DNA of 6,531 nucleotides from Xenorhabdus eapokensis (GTDB lineage: Bacteria; Pseudomonadota; Gammaproteobacteria; Enterobacterales; Enterobacteriaceae), in contig NZ_MKGQ01000064.1 of assembly GCF_001908105.1 (NCBI RefSeq), positions 1 through 6,531 of the forward strand, in the 5' to 3' direction. The position numbers and the translations under genes are program-made. Of the stretch, positions 1 through 6,531 are shown piece after piece (positions within the stretch are counted from its first letter, which is position 1; the number at the start of each line of letters is the position of its first letter). Below the pieces are notes generated by a model, which did no database searches, had not been told where the DNA came from, and saw only the letters and a list, made by a program, of their open reading frames with translations.

Positions 1-3000
1 TACCAGATTGATGGAGTACATGCTACCCAATGCGTTTGTGATGCTGGACGCCTTCCCGATGTCCGCCAACGGTAAACTGGATCGCAACGCGCTGCCAGCA
101 CCGGATAAGAGCGCTATCGTCAGCCGTGAATACGAAGCACCGCAAGGAGCCACTGAGCAGCAACTGGTGGCCATCTGGCAATCCCTGCTCAATGTGGAAC
201 AGGTCGGGCGACAAGACAATTTCTTTGAACTGGGCGGGCATTCCCTGCTGGTAGTCGGCCTGATCGAACAATTACGCTCACACGGTCTGTCCCTTGATGT
301 CAGTGCGGTATTCTCAGCGCCAACGCTGGCGGCCATGAGTGCCCGTTTAACTCAGCAGCGTGAGCAAGATGCAGAAACATTCACCATTCCGCCGAATCTG
401 ATCCGCGAAGACAGTCAAACCATAACGCCGGATATGCTGCCATTGGTGACATTAACTCAGGCACAAATTGACCATATTGTTTCCCGCGTATCGGGCGGTG
501 TCGCCAATATTCAGGATATTTACCCGCTTGGGCCATTGCAGGAAGGCATCCTGTTCCACCATTTACTGGAAGAAAAAGGTGACACTTATCTTGAAAATAT
601 TCTGATGCACTTTGACAGCCGGATACGGCTGGATGGCTTCTTGCAGGCACTCCAGCGGGTCATTGACCGGCACGATATTCAACGCAGTGCTTTCCACTGG
701 CAGGAGCTTCCAACTCCTGTACAAGTTGTCTATCGCCATGCACCACTGCCAATCACTGAGCTCACGTTATCAGCGGGAGAAAGTGCCGAAACCCAGCTAC
801 GGCGTCTGACCGATCCGGCCATAATACGGTTAGATATCACCCAAGCGCCATTATTGGCTGCCTGCATAGCCAAAGATCCTGACACCGAACGATGGTGGCT
901 GAGCTTGCTGCATCACCATCTGGTCTGTGATCATCTGTCACTGGAAATCATGTTTAGCGAAGTACAAGCGCTGATGCTGGGTGAAGAAGAACATTTGCCG
1001 GCTTCCCTGCCTTATCGCAATTTTATTGCCCAAACTCGCAAAGTGCCGCTTGAAGTCCACCAGGCCTATTTTCAACGGCTATTGGGTGACATAGAAGAGC
1101 CGACTCTGCCATTCGGGTTACTGGATGTACAGGGAAGCCACCGTGATAAACACGATAAAGATAACCTCAATAGAATCGTGGAAGATATCTTCACATTGGA
1201 TGACCAACTGGCACAGCAAATCCGTGATTGCGCCCGCCGGCAAGGTATCAGTTCAGCCGTTCTGTTCCATGTGGCCTGGGCACAAGTATTGGCACAATGC
1301 TGCGGTCGTGATGATGTGGTCTTCGGCACTGTGCTGTTGGGTCGATTACAGGGCGGCATGGGGGCTTCCCAAGTGCTGGGGATGTTTATCAATACGCTAC
1401 CCGTCCGTATTCAATTACAAGGGCGAACCGTTGAACAGGCTGTGCAGGAAACCTATCAAGGCCTGAGCGAATTGCTGGATCATGAACAGACTCCACTGGC
1501 GGTGGCTCAGCGGTGCAGTGCGGTTCAGGCATCATTGCCCCTGTTTAACAGCCTGCTCAACTTCCGCCATAGCCCGCGTGATGAGGAACAATCCCGTTCA
1601 CCCGTCTGGGAAGGTATCCAAGAGCTGGAAAGCGAAGAGCGCAGTAATTATCCGTTGTCGCTGGACATTGATGATTTTGATGACGAATTCGAGCTCACGA
1701 CGCAATGCAGCCAGCGCGTTGATCCCGTACGCATTAATAGGTATGTCAACACGGCTCTGCAAGGCATTGTAGCAGCACTGCAACATGCGCCTGAGCAACC
1801 TATCCACACTATTGATATCGTGCCATTGGCCGAACGTACCCAACTGTTGGAAACATTTAACGATACCGCGGTTGAATATCCGCAAGACATCTTAGTCCAT
1901 CAACTGTTTGAACAGCAGGCAGAACAAACACCGGATGTTACTGCGCTGGTGTTTGGTGATACTGCATTGAGTTATGCGGCAGTGAACCGCCACGCTAACC
2001 AATTGGCACATTATTTAATCGCCTCCGGTGTGCGGCCGGATGATCGCGTGGCAATTTGTGTTGACCGCAGTCTGGATTTGATCATTGGCCTGTATGCCAT
2101 TCTCAAAGCGGGAGCGGGTTATGTTCCGCTCGATCCGGAATATCCGGCTGAACGACTGGCTTATCAACTGTCGGACAGCCAGCCGGTGTTATTGCTGACG
2201 CAGCAACATTTGCAGGAACTGTTACCTTCAGCAGACTTGCCCGTCTGGCTGCTGGATGATGAAACTCAGCGAAATAAGGTGGCACAACAGCCGGTACATA
2301 ATCCTGATGTGCCACTTAAACCCCATCATCTGGCCTATATTATCTATACCTCCGGCTCCACCGGTCAGCCCAAAGGCGTGATGCTGGAGCACCGTAATGT
2401 GGTGAACTTTATCCATGCCCAGCATCAAACCAGTGAACCACAATTAGGGGATCGTATCCTGCAATTTGCCACCATCGCGTTTGACACCTCGGTCTCCGAT
2501 ATTTTCCCCACGCTGGCCTCCGGTGCAACGCTGGTGCTACGCCCTGCGCATATCCGCGTACCGGATAAAGAATTTGTCGATCTGCTAAATGAGCAGCAAA
2601 TCACCATTATGGATATGCCCACTGCCTTCTGGCATCACTGGGTACAAGAGATGATGGCGGGACGCAGTGGTTTCGGCCAACATCTGCACACGGTGATTGT
2701 CGGTGGTGAGAAAGCGGAACGGCGTCATTTGCTAAACTGGCAATCGATGCCGGAGACGCAATCTTGCCGTTGGATCAACTCGTATGGCCCAACAGAAACC
2801 ACAGTGATTGCTACCACCTTAACCCTCAATGATAAAGGTCAAGATGCGCCTGAATTGACTGACGCTATCCCGATTGGCTATCCACTGCCTAACACCCGCA
2901 TTTATATTCTGGATACATTTGGGAAACCTGTACCTTTGGGTGTCGGTGGTGAGATCCATATTGGTGGGGCAGGGGTTGCCCGTGGCTATCTCAACCGCCC

Positions 3001-4546
3001 CGATTTAACCGCGGAAAAATTTGTGGTCGATCCGTTCAGCAAACAGCCCAATGCCCGTATGTACAAAACGGGTGATCTGGGACGTTGGTTACCCAATGGC
3101 ATGATTGAGTATCTGGGGCGTAATGATTTTCAGGTTAAGATCCGTGGGTTCCGCATTGAGCTGGGTGAAATAGAAACGCGTCTGGTGCACTGTCCGGAAG
3201 TGCAGGAAGCCATTGTCCTGGTTCGAGAAACGACACCGGATGATAAGCGTCTCGTCGCCTATGTTCAGCCGCAATCCGGTGTAAAATTGGTTCCCAGTGA
3301 ACTGCGTCAGCAACTGGCTCAACATCTTGCTGAGTATATGCTGCCCAGCGCATTTGTAACCCTTGACGCTTTCCCGCTCACCTCTAATGGCAAAATCGAC
3401 CGTCAGGCATTCCCTGCTCCTGATCAATCTGCCATCGTAACCCGTGATTATGAAGCCCCCCTAGGTGAGGTCGAGATAACACTGGCTCAAATTTGGCAAG
3501 ATCTGCTCGGATTAGAGCGTATCGGCCGCCATGACCATTTCTTTGAGTTAGGAGGGCATTCGTTGCTCATTCTCAAAGCCTGCTCGTTAGCAATAGAAAA
3601 ACTTGGGCTTCAGCAGAATATGATGGCGAGCTTGATGAGGTTTACCACTATCCAGGAACAAGCCAGCGCCATTGAAGATCGCGATAATATCTATGTGGGT
3701 TCGATGGTCGGCCTGTCACGAAACACCAAAGCCACACCGCTGTTCTTTGCTCCTGGTGCCGGAGGACATGTGCTCTATTTGCGGGAACTCGCGGCTGCAT
3801 TGGAAGGGACTTATTCCGTTTGGGGTATGCAATCACCAGAGCTAGATGGACGCAGCGATCGCCCATCATACCTTGAGGTAAACGGCCTTGAGGCAATGGC
3901 TAGCGTTATGATCGATGATCTTAAGAAAGTTCAACCACATGGCCCTTATTACTTAGGTGGTCACTCTTTCGGAGGCTGGCTCGCATTCGAAATAGCCCGA
4001 CAACTTCTCCAGCAAGGTGAACACATTGGCTTGCTGGCTTTAGTTGATTGTGAATCCCCTCTAGAGAGCTTAACCCAAAGGATCGAATCAGAATGGTCTA
4101 ATAGCCGCTGGCTGGCCGAGTTTGGCAATGTGCTGGCTGCATTGGCGGGAGCAGAGGAAAACTTTACCGAAGAAGAATTTCAATCCATGACAGAAGAAGA
4201 GCAACTCGATAACTTGCGACTTCGTCTCATTGCAGAGGAACTCTTACCGCCGCAACTTGAACTTAAAGAAATCGCCACCTATTTAAGTGTTTTCAAGGCT
4301 CACTCTTTGGCAACTTATCAACCGCAAGAACGCTATTCAGGAACACTCAACCTGTTTCTGGCAAACGATAACCAAGAGTATGCCGAACAGGATACCGCTG
4401 CTGAGAGCACTATTGATGGCTGGAAAACGCTGGTGACTGGGGAAGTTATCTGCAAAACTTTATCTGGTGATCATATAACCATTATGCGTCAACCTTTCGT
4501 TCAAGGGTTAGCATCGGCCATAACCAGCGCAAATAAATTGGTATAA
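1..4546 (+). CDS. Non-ribosomal peptide synthetase, C-terminal part: (A)-PCP-C(dual C/E)-A-PCP-TE; 5' end outside window
   Basis: This is the terminal module and release domain of a modular, presumably cytoplasmic NRPS. The frame is open from base 2 with no real start, so the gene begins upstream. Residues are numbered from the TTG codon at base 8. 1-30: end of an A domain (A10 motif NGKLDR, Lys23). About 40-118: PCP, phosphopantetheine Ser79 in FFELGGHSL. About 140-600: condensation domain with YPLGPLQEGILFHHLLEEKGD-type start (172-192) and the HHxxxD active site at 303-308 (His304, Asp308). About 625-1132: full A domain with YTSGSTGQPKG (780-790), NSYGPTE (924-930), YKTGDLGRW (1019-1027) and NGKIDR (1127-1132, Lys1129). 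About 1145-1222: PCP, Ser1185. About 1243-1510: TE with GHSFGG (Ser1320), Asp1347 and His1489 as likely triad. No separate epimerisation or methylation domain is seen. The gene ends with TAA at 4544-4546, about 100 bases before a transposase remnant, so it is the last biosynthetic gene on this side. The product is not identified. Confidence 0.96.
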   Translation, partial: TRLMEYMLPNAFVMLDAFPMSANGKLDRNALPAPDKSAIVSREYEAPQGATEQQLVAIWQSLLNVEQVGRQDNFFELGGHSLLVVGLIEQLRSHGLSLDVSAVFSAPTLAAMSARLTQQREQDAETFTIPPNLIREDSQTITPDMLPLVTLTQAQIDHIVSRVSGGVANIQDIYPLGPLQEGILFHHLLEEKGDTYLENILMHFDSRIRLDGFLQALQRVIDRHDIQRSAFHWQELPTPVQVVYRHAPLPITELTLSAGESAETQLRRLTDPAIIRLDITQAPLLAACIAKDPDTERWWLSLLHHHLVCDHLSLEIMFSEVQALMLGEEEHLPASLPYRNFIAQTRKVPLEVHQAYFQRLLGDIEEPTLPFGLLDVQGSHRDKHDKDNLNRIVEDIFTLDDQLAQQIRDCARRQGISSAVLFHVAWAQVLAQCCGRDDVVFGTVLLGRLQGGMGASQVLGMFINTLPVRIQLQGRTVEQAVQETYQGLSELLDHEQTPLAVAQRCSAVQASLPLFNSLLNFRHSPRDEEQSRSPVWEGIQELESEERSNYPLSLDIDDFDDEFELTTQCSQRVDPVRINRYVNTALQGIVAALQHAPEQPIHTIDIVPLAERTQLLETFNDTAVEYPQDILVHQLFEQQAEQTPDVTALVFGDTALSYAAVNRHANQLAHYLIASGVRPDDRVAICVDRSLDLIIGLYAILKAGAGYVPLDPEYPAERLAYQLSDSQPVLLLTQQHLQELLPSADLPVWLLDDETQRNKVAQQPVHNPDVPLKPHHLAYIIYTSGSTGQPKGVMLEHRNVVNFIHAQHQTSEPQLGDRILQFATIAFDTSVSDIFPTLASGATLVLRPAHIRVPDKEFVDLLNEQQITIMDMPTAFWHHWVQEMMAGRSGFGQHLHTVIVGGEKAERRHLLNWQSMPETQSCRWINSYGPTETTVIATTLTLNDKGQDAPELTDAIPIGYPLPNTRIYILDTFGKPVPLGVGGEIHIGGAGVARGYLNRPDLTAEKFVVDPFSKQPNARMYKTGDLGRWLPNGMIEYLGRNDFQVKIRGFRIELGEIETRLVHCPEVQEAIVLVRETTPDDKRLVAYVQPQSGVKLVPSELRQQLAQHLAEYMLPSAFVTLDAFPLTSNGKIDRQAFPAPDQSAIVTRDYEAPLGEVEITLAQIWQDLLGLERIGRHDHFFELGGHSLLILKACSLAIEKLGLQQNMMASLMRFTTIQEQASAIEDRDNIYVGSMVGLSRNTKATPLFFAPGAGGHVLYLRELAAALEGTYSVWGMQSPELDGRSDRPSYLEVNGLEAMASVMIDDLKKVQPHGPYYLGGHSFGGWLAFEIARQLLQQGEHIGLLALVDCESPLESLTQRIESEWSNSRWLAEFGNVLAALAGAEENFTEEEFQSMTEEEQLDNLRLRLIAEELLPPQLELKEIATYLSVFKAHSLATYQPQERYSGTLNLFLANDNQEYAEQDTAAESTIDGWKTLVTGEVICKTLSGDHITIMRQPFVQGLASAITSANKLV

Positions 4547-4553
4547 ATATAAT

Positions 4554-4582
4554 CTCACGCGATGCTCGACTTTCGAGGTGAG
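4554..4582. other. Bulged stem-loop just after the NRPS stop
   Basis: CTCAC (4554-4558) pairs with GTGAG (4578-4582), and CTCGA (4565-4569) pairs with TCGAG (4573-4577) around a three-base loop. A six-base bulge lies on the left arm. It starts eight bases after the NRPS stop codon, so it could act as a weak terminator or transcript end. No run of T follows, which argues against a standard intrinsic terminator. It could equally be part of the left end of the adjoining insertion element. Confidence 0.35.
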
Positions 4583-4611
4583 TTGAAATGACATAGCCGC
4601 TCCTTTATAAC
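4583..4611 (+). promoter_or_regulatory. Sigma-70-like promoter of the IS982-type transposase remnant
   Basis: TTGAAA (4583-4588, five of six matches to TTGACA) and TATAAC (4606-4611, five of six matches to TATAAT) are separated by exactly 17 bases. The expected transcription start is near 4617-4619, about 35 bases before the transposase ATG. A transcript starting there would lack the left arm of the stem-loop at 4589-4658. Activity is inferred from sequence alone. Confidence 0.6.
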
Positions 4612-4658
4612 TTTAAGTCGACAAAAATAGAGAAATAAAGGAACAAAAGGCTATGTCA
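4589..4658 (+). promoter_or_regulatory. Long stem-loop burying the transposase RBS and start codon
   Basis: TGACATAGCC (4589-4598) is perfectly complementary to GGCTATGTCA (4649-4658), which contains the transposase ATG (4653-4655). Inside this, TCCTTTAT (4601-4608) is perfectly complementary to ATAAAGGA (4635-4642), which contains the ribosome binding site AAAGGA. The total is 18 pairs, with a small internal loop (2 versus 6 bases) and a 26-base apical loop. The left arm lies upstream of the predicted transcription start of the element's own promoter, so the structure could form only in RNA entering from the left. Control of this kind against read-through is known for IS10 and IS50; its operation here is inference. 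Confidence 0.65.
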
Positions 4659-5122
4659 CAGCAAGATTTTATCATTTGGGTGTTTTGTTGGGTAGAGGAT
4701 AATTTAACAGCGTTACAGCAAGGCACACGATTGAGAAGCCGGGGGATCCCACCTAAGTTGAATGATGCGGAAGTCATCGCGATGGAAGTGATTGGTGAAT
4801 TCTTAGGATTTTCAACAGATAAAGGCATTTGGACGTATTTTTGTGCCCACTGGCGCGCATGGTTTCTGGGGTTAGGTTCACGCGCTAACTTTGCCAAATA
4901 AGCCTCTAATCTTTGGGTTGTCAAACAAAAACTGCAAGAAAAGCTGGCGAGATTATTGGGCGCGTTCGACAAGCCGGTACATATTATCGACGGATTTCCG
5001 CTGTCCGTCTGTGGATTCAAAAGAGCAAAAGGCAGTGCCAACTTTAAAGGACAAGCCGATTATGGGTACTGCGCCGCCAAAAACGAAATTTACTACGGCT
5101 TTAAAGGGCATCTTATGATAAC
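4653..5122 (+). pseudogene. Broken DDE transposase, probably IS982-type, N-terminal half with an in-frame stop
   Basis: This is the remnant of an insertion-sequence transposase. The ATG at 4653 is preceded by AAAGGA at 4637-4642. The frame reads 82 residues, meets TAA at 4899-4901, then continues in the same frame as plain transposase sequence (ASNLWVVKQKLQEKL, then VHIIDGFPLSVCGFKRA). This is therefore a nonsense change, most simply CAA to TAA, and not a frameshift. Asp113 in HIIDGFP is the likely first catalytic aspartate. YGYCAAKNEIYYGFKGHL (about 137-154) resembles the segment after it in IS982-like proteins. Coding similarity stops at about 5122, where an IS3-family element begins, so roughly half of a usual protein of nearly 300 residues is lost, including the remaining catalytic residues. 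It cannot encode an active enzyme. Assignment to IS982 rather than an IS4-like group is from memory of the motifs and is moderate. Confidence 0.8.
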
Positions 5123-5149
5123 TGTAGCGGTCAAGAACTTCCGGACACC
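5123..5149. repeat. Left terminal inverted repeat of the IS3-family element
   Basis: The segment starts TGTAGCGGTC and ends CGGACACC. Against the inverted right end it shares GGT, an AAGA block, CT and the perfect core CGGACACC, with a gap of about two bases. The orfB stop codon (TGA, complement of 5131-5133) lies inside it, so the last residues of the transposase are encoded by the repeat. The exact outer boundary is uncertain by several bases. Confidence 0.55.
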
Positions 5150-5991
5150 ATTTTAGCCTGCTCCCATTGCTTTTCGTATTCAACGGGAGAAATGCCTCCA
5201 TTAAAACTATGGGGGCGAATGTAATTATAATATCCGCCCAAATATTTCGTGATATCTCTTATCGCTTCATGCATATCCTGATAGCCTGCCGCTGGCATCC
5301 ATTCGCTTTTCAGACTCCGGAATACCCGTTCCATCGGCGAATTATCATAGCAGCAGCCCCGGCGGCTCATGCTTTGGATAATCTGGTTTCGCCAAAGTAA
5401 GCGGCGGAACTTTTTGCTACTGTATTGACTGCCTTGATCTGAATGAAAAATCAGCCGCCCTTCTATATGGCGCGTTTCCAGGGCATGACTCAGTGCCCGA
5501 CAGACCAACTCTGCATCCGGGGAGGAAGAGATGGCCATGCCCACCACGCGGCGGGAAAATAAATCCATCACCACCGCGAGGTAACGCCAACCTTCCTGCG
5601 TACGAATGTACGTGATGTCCCCGCACCATCGGGTATTTGGGCTAGCCGGGGCAAAATGCTGCTGCAAAAAATCCGGCGACGCCACGTGTTCTTTCCCCGG
5701 TGGACGATAACGGTGGGCCCCCGGCTGACGACTTTGCAGGCCGCATTCTTGCATTAGCCGACGAGCCAGCCAGCGCCCAACCGGTGTGCCCTCATTGGTC
5801 AGCAAGTGGCTCAGGGAGCGGCTGCCGATGGCCCCCCGACTTTGGTTATACAATTCACGGGTCCGGATGCGCAGCCGCAGACGTTCTGTATCGACAGGAC
5901 GTTTTCGCCAATCGTAATAGGCGCTGCGTGACACCTTAAATGCCTGACAGAGTTCCGTGACCGGCCATTGGGCACTCAGCCGTGTGATCAA
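5131..5991 (-). CDS. IS3-family transposase OrfB, DDE integrase domain
   Basis: This 286-residue protein is the catalytic half of an IS3-family transposase, which cuts and joins the ends of the element. About 36-85: the HTH_21-like region (RELYNQSRGAIGSRSL). 120-270: the integrase core, with Asp125 in WCGDITYIRT, Asp185 in IFHSDQGSQY and Glu221 in NSPMERVFRSLK, giving the DD(35)E spacing expected of the family. It ends with YYNYIRPHSFNGGISPVEYE, typical of an IS3 C-terminus. The start given is TTG at 5991, which overlaps the orfA stop as TTGA. The frame is open further upstream to about 6117, so the natural product may instead be an OrfAB fusion made by -1 frameshifting. The TGA stop lies in the left terminal repeat. 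Length and motifs are complete, so it is potentially functional. Confidence 0.93.
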   Translation of the reverse strand: MITRLSAQWPVTELCQAFKVSRSAYYDWRKRPVDTERLRLRIRTRELYNQSRGAIGSRSLSHLLTNEGTPVGRWLARRLMQECGLQSRQPGAHRYRPPGKEHVASPDFLQQHFAPASPNTRWCGDITYIRTQEGWRYLAVVMDLFSRRVVGMAISSSPDAELVCRALSHALETRHIEGRLIFHSDQGSQYSSKKFRRLLWRNQIIQSMSRRGCCYDNSPMERVFRSLKSEWMPAAGYQDMHEAIRDITKYLGGYYNYIRPHSFNGGISPVEYEKQWEQAKMVSGSS

Positions 5992-6308
5992 CGAATAGCA
6001 CCACGGCGTATCTCGCTCATCAACACGGCCGCCTGCTTTAGAATGTCTTTTTCCATTTCCAGACGCCTGACCTGTTTTTCCAACGCCTGTATCTGGCGTT
6101 GTTCGGGCGTTAAGGCTTTACCGGCAGGCGTTACCCCCTGTATTTCGGCCTTATACTGGCGGATCCATTTTCTCAAGGTACTGGCATCAACGGCCAGTGA
6201 ATGGGCGATGTCAATAACCCGTTGATGATGGAGAACAACCTGCTGAACCGCTTCCAGCTTAAATTCAACGGAATAGTGGCGTTTGGTCGGTTTCAATTTC
6301 ATTGTCAT
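5988..6308 (-). CDS. IS3-family transposase OrfA, DNA-binding protein
   Basis: This 106-residue protein is the helix-turn-helix partner of OrfB; in IS3 elements it binds the terminal repeats and is the N-terminal part of the OrfAB transposase. The HTH_Tnp_1 region is about residues 10-55 (YSVEFKLEAVQQVV, then IAHSLAVDASTLRKWIRQYK). A basic coiled-coil or leucine zipper follows at about 68-97 (LEKQVRRLEMEKDILKQAAVLM), which would serve in dimerisation. The ATG at 6308 is chosen as the longest start; a second ATG lies two codons later at 6302. No clear Shine-Dalgarno sequence precedes either. The TGA stop (complement of 5988-5990) overlaps the orfB TTG start. The length is normal for the family and there is no damage. 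Confidence 0.92.
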   Translation of the reverse strand: MTMKLKPTKRHYSVEFKLEAVQQVVLHHQRVIDIAHSLAVDASTLRKWIRQYKAEIQGVTPAGKALTPEQRQIQALEKQVRRLEMEKDILKQAAVLMSEIRRGAIR

Positions 6309-6333
6309 GTTAATAACATTAGCAAGCTTTTGA

Positions 6334-6355
6334 GGTGTCCGAGATCTTTATACCA
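6334..6355. repeat. Right terminal inverted repeat of the IS3-family element
   Basis: Read inward on the minus strand it begins TGGTATAAAG and ends CGGACACC, matching the core at the left end. Outside the eight-base core the match is imperfect and needs a gap of about two bases. It lies 26 bases upstream of the orfA ATG. The outer limit may extend to about 6359-6361. Confidence 0.5.
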
Positions 6356-6411
6356 TATATGGACGCCCCAGTTGTGCAAGCACTAAATTGATACGGTTTG
6401 CGACCATATAT
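6352..6411. repeat. Short direct repeat ACCATATAT and palindrome CCATATATGG
   Basis: ACCATATAT occurs at 6352-6360 and again at 6403-6411, 51 bases apart. The first copy overlaps the edge of the IS3 right end and is part of the perfect 10-bp palindrome CCATATATGG (6353-6362). The repeats are short and AT-rich, so chance is a fair explanation. A site for a DNA-binding protein or an insertion scar are alternatives. Confidence 0.3.
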
Positions 6412-6531
6412 CCGGCGTCATTATGGACTCATTTATCCGCGCCATGATGTCATCCGCACCCTGCTTCCTTCTCACTACATCGGTATATCACTACCTTGTA
6501 TAAGAACAGGCTATTACAGGGACGGTAGCCG
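6356..6531. other. Right flank with no recognisable gene
   Basis: These 176 bases hold no supported gene. Forward reading from the ATG at 6423 gives 26 codons before TAA, and the longest open minus-strand stretch examined gives about 20 codons; neither has a ribosome binding site or a recognised family. None of the frames examined continues the transposase interrupted at 5122. It could be intergenic DNA or decayed sequence. Confidence 0.5.

Larger units (their letters stand above)
5123..6355 (-). mobile_element. IS3-family insertion sequence, about 1.2 kb, transcribed leftward
   Basis: The element carries orfA (6308-5988) and orfB (5991-5131) in the overlapping IS3 arrangement, and its length is typical of the family. 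Both ends carry an inward-facing CGGACACC core: 5142-5149 on the left and, inverted, 6334-6341 on the right. The left end is placed at the TG at 5123 because IS3 elements usually begin with TG about 20 bases before a GGACAC block. The right end is placed at 6355, where the inverted strand begins TGGTATAAAG, but it could extend a few bases further. No target-site direct repeat is visible. The left flank is transposase sequence and the right flank is unrelated, so the insertion site has been rearranged or the ends are misplaced. Both reading frames look intact. Confidence 0.8.

Noticed and set aside
1..4546. CRISPR array, tRNA or rRNA in the window
   Set aside because: No regularly spaced repeats, cloverleaf or ribosomal RNA motifs were seen; the repetition within the NRPS gene is domain homology.
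4554..4582. Intrinsic terminator of the NRPS gene
   Set aside because: The stem is broken by a six-base bulge and no T-run follows, so it is kept only as an unassigned stem-loop.
4613..5041. Minus-strand frame of 142 codons opposite the transposase remnant
   Set aside because: It is the antisense of a recognisable transposase frame, has no ribosome binding site and shows no family motif.
5131..5201. Short plus- and minus-strand frames crossing the junction at about 5123
   Set aside because: They join the decayed transposase to the IS3 end (for example the tail VAVKNFRTPF) and have no family character; they are by-products of the insertion.
6340..6385. Minus-strand promoter TTGCAC with TATAAA upstream of orfA
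   Set aside because: The spacing is about 21 bases and the -35 match is poor; a TATGGT alternative at 16 bases is also weak.
6388..6410. Promoter TTGATA with a downstream CATATA
   Set aside because: The spacing is only 11 bases, too short for a sigma-70 promoter.
6423..6503. Small plus-strand ORF of 26 codons in the right flank
   Set aside because: No ribosome binding site, no recognisable sequence, and a length expected by chance.

Overview
The window shows the 3' end of a large non-ribosomal peptide synthetase (NRPS) gene on the plus strand, running into a patch of insertion-sequence DNA. Roughly 50% GC, NRPS domain sequences of gamma-proteobacterial type, and an NRPS gene bordered by decayed transposases suggest an enterobacterial-type host, possibly Xenorhabdus or Photorhabdus. 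That host call is inference; no marker gene in the window proves it.

Region 1 (1-4546): the NRPS reading frame is already open at the left edge, so only its C-terminal part (about 1,500 residues) is visible. Domain order is the tail of an adenylation (A) domain, PCP, condensation domain with dual condensation/epimerisation (C/E) signatures, complete A domain, PCP and a terminal type I thioesterase (TE). The visible catalytic residues look intact. This is the last elongation module plus the release domain, so it probably adds the final residue to a peptide whose preceding residue has been turned to the D form, and then hydrolyses or cyclises the product.

Region 2 (4547-5122): just downstream lies the left half of a transposase gene of probable IS982-type DDE family, in the same orientation. 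It has a good sigma-70-like promoter. A long stem-loop would bury its ribosome binding site and start codon only in transcripts arriving from outside, such as NRPS read-through. The gene is dead: an in-frame TAA interrupts it and its 3' half is missing.

Region 3 (about 5123-6355): an IS3-family element lies on the minus strand, with orfA (HTH and leucine zipper) and orfB (DDE integrase) overlapping by the four bases TTGA. Both frames look intact. The element interrupts the older transposase. The DNA beyond its right end is not the missing half of that gene, so a deletion or rearrangement has followed or accompanied the insertion.

Region 4 (6356-6531): 176 bases with no convincing gene, containing only a 10-bp palindrome and a 9-bp direct repeat. 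Nothing here looks like a wholly new system. The most interesting points are the read-through-sensitive hairpin and the final A domain's uncommon binding-pocket code.
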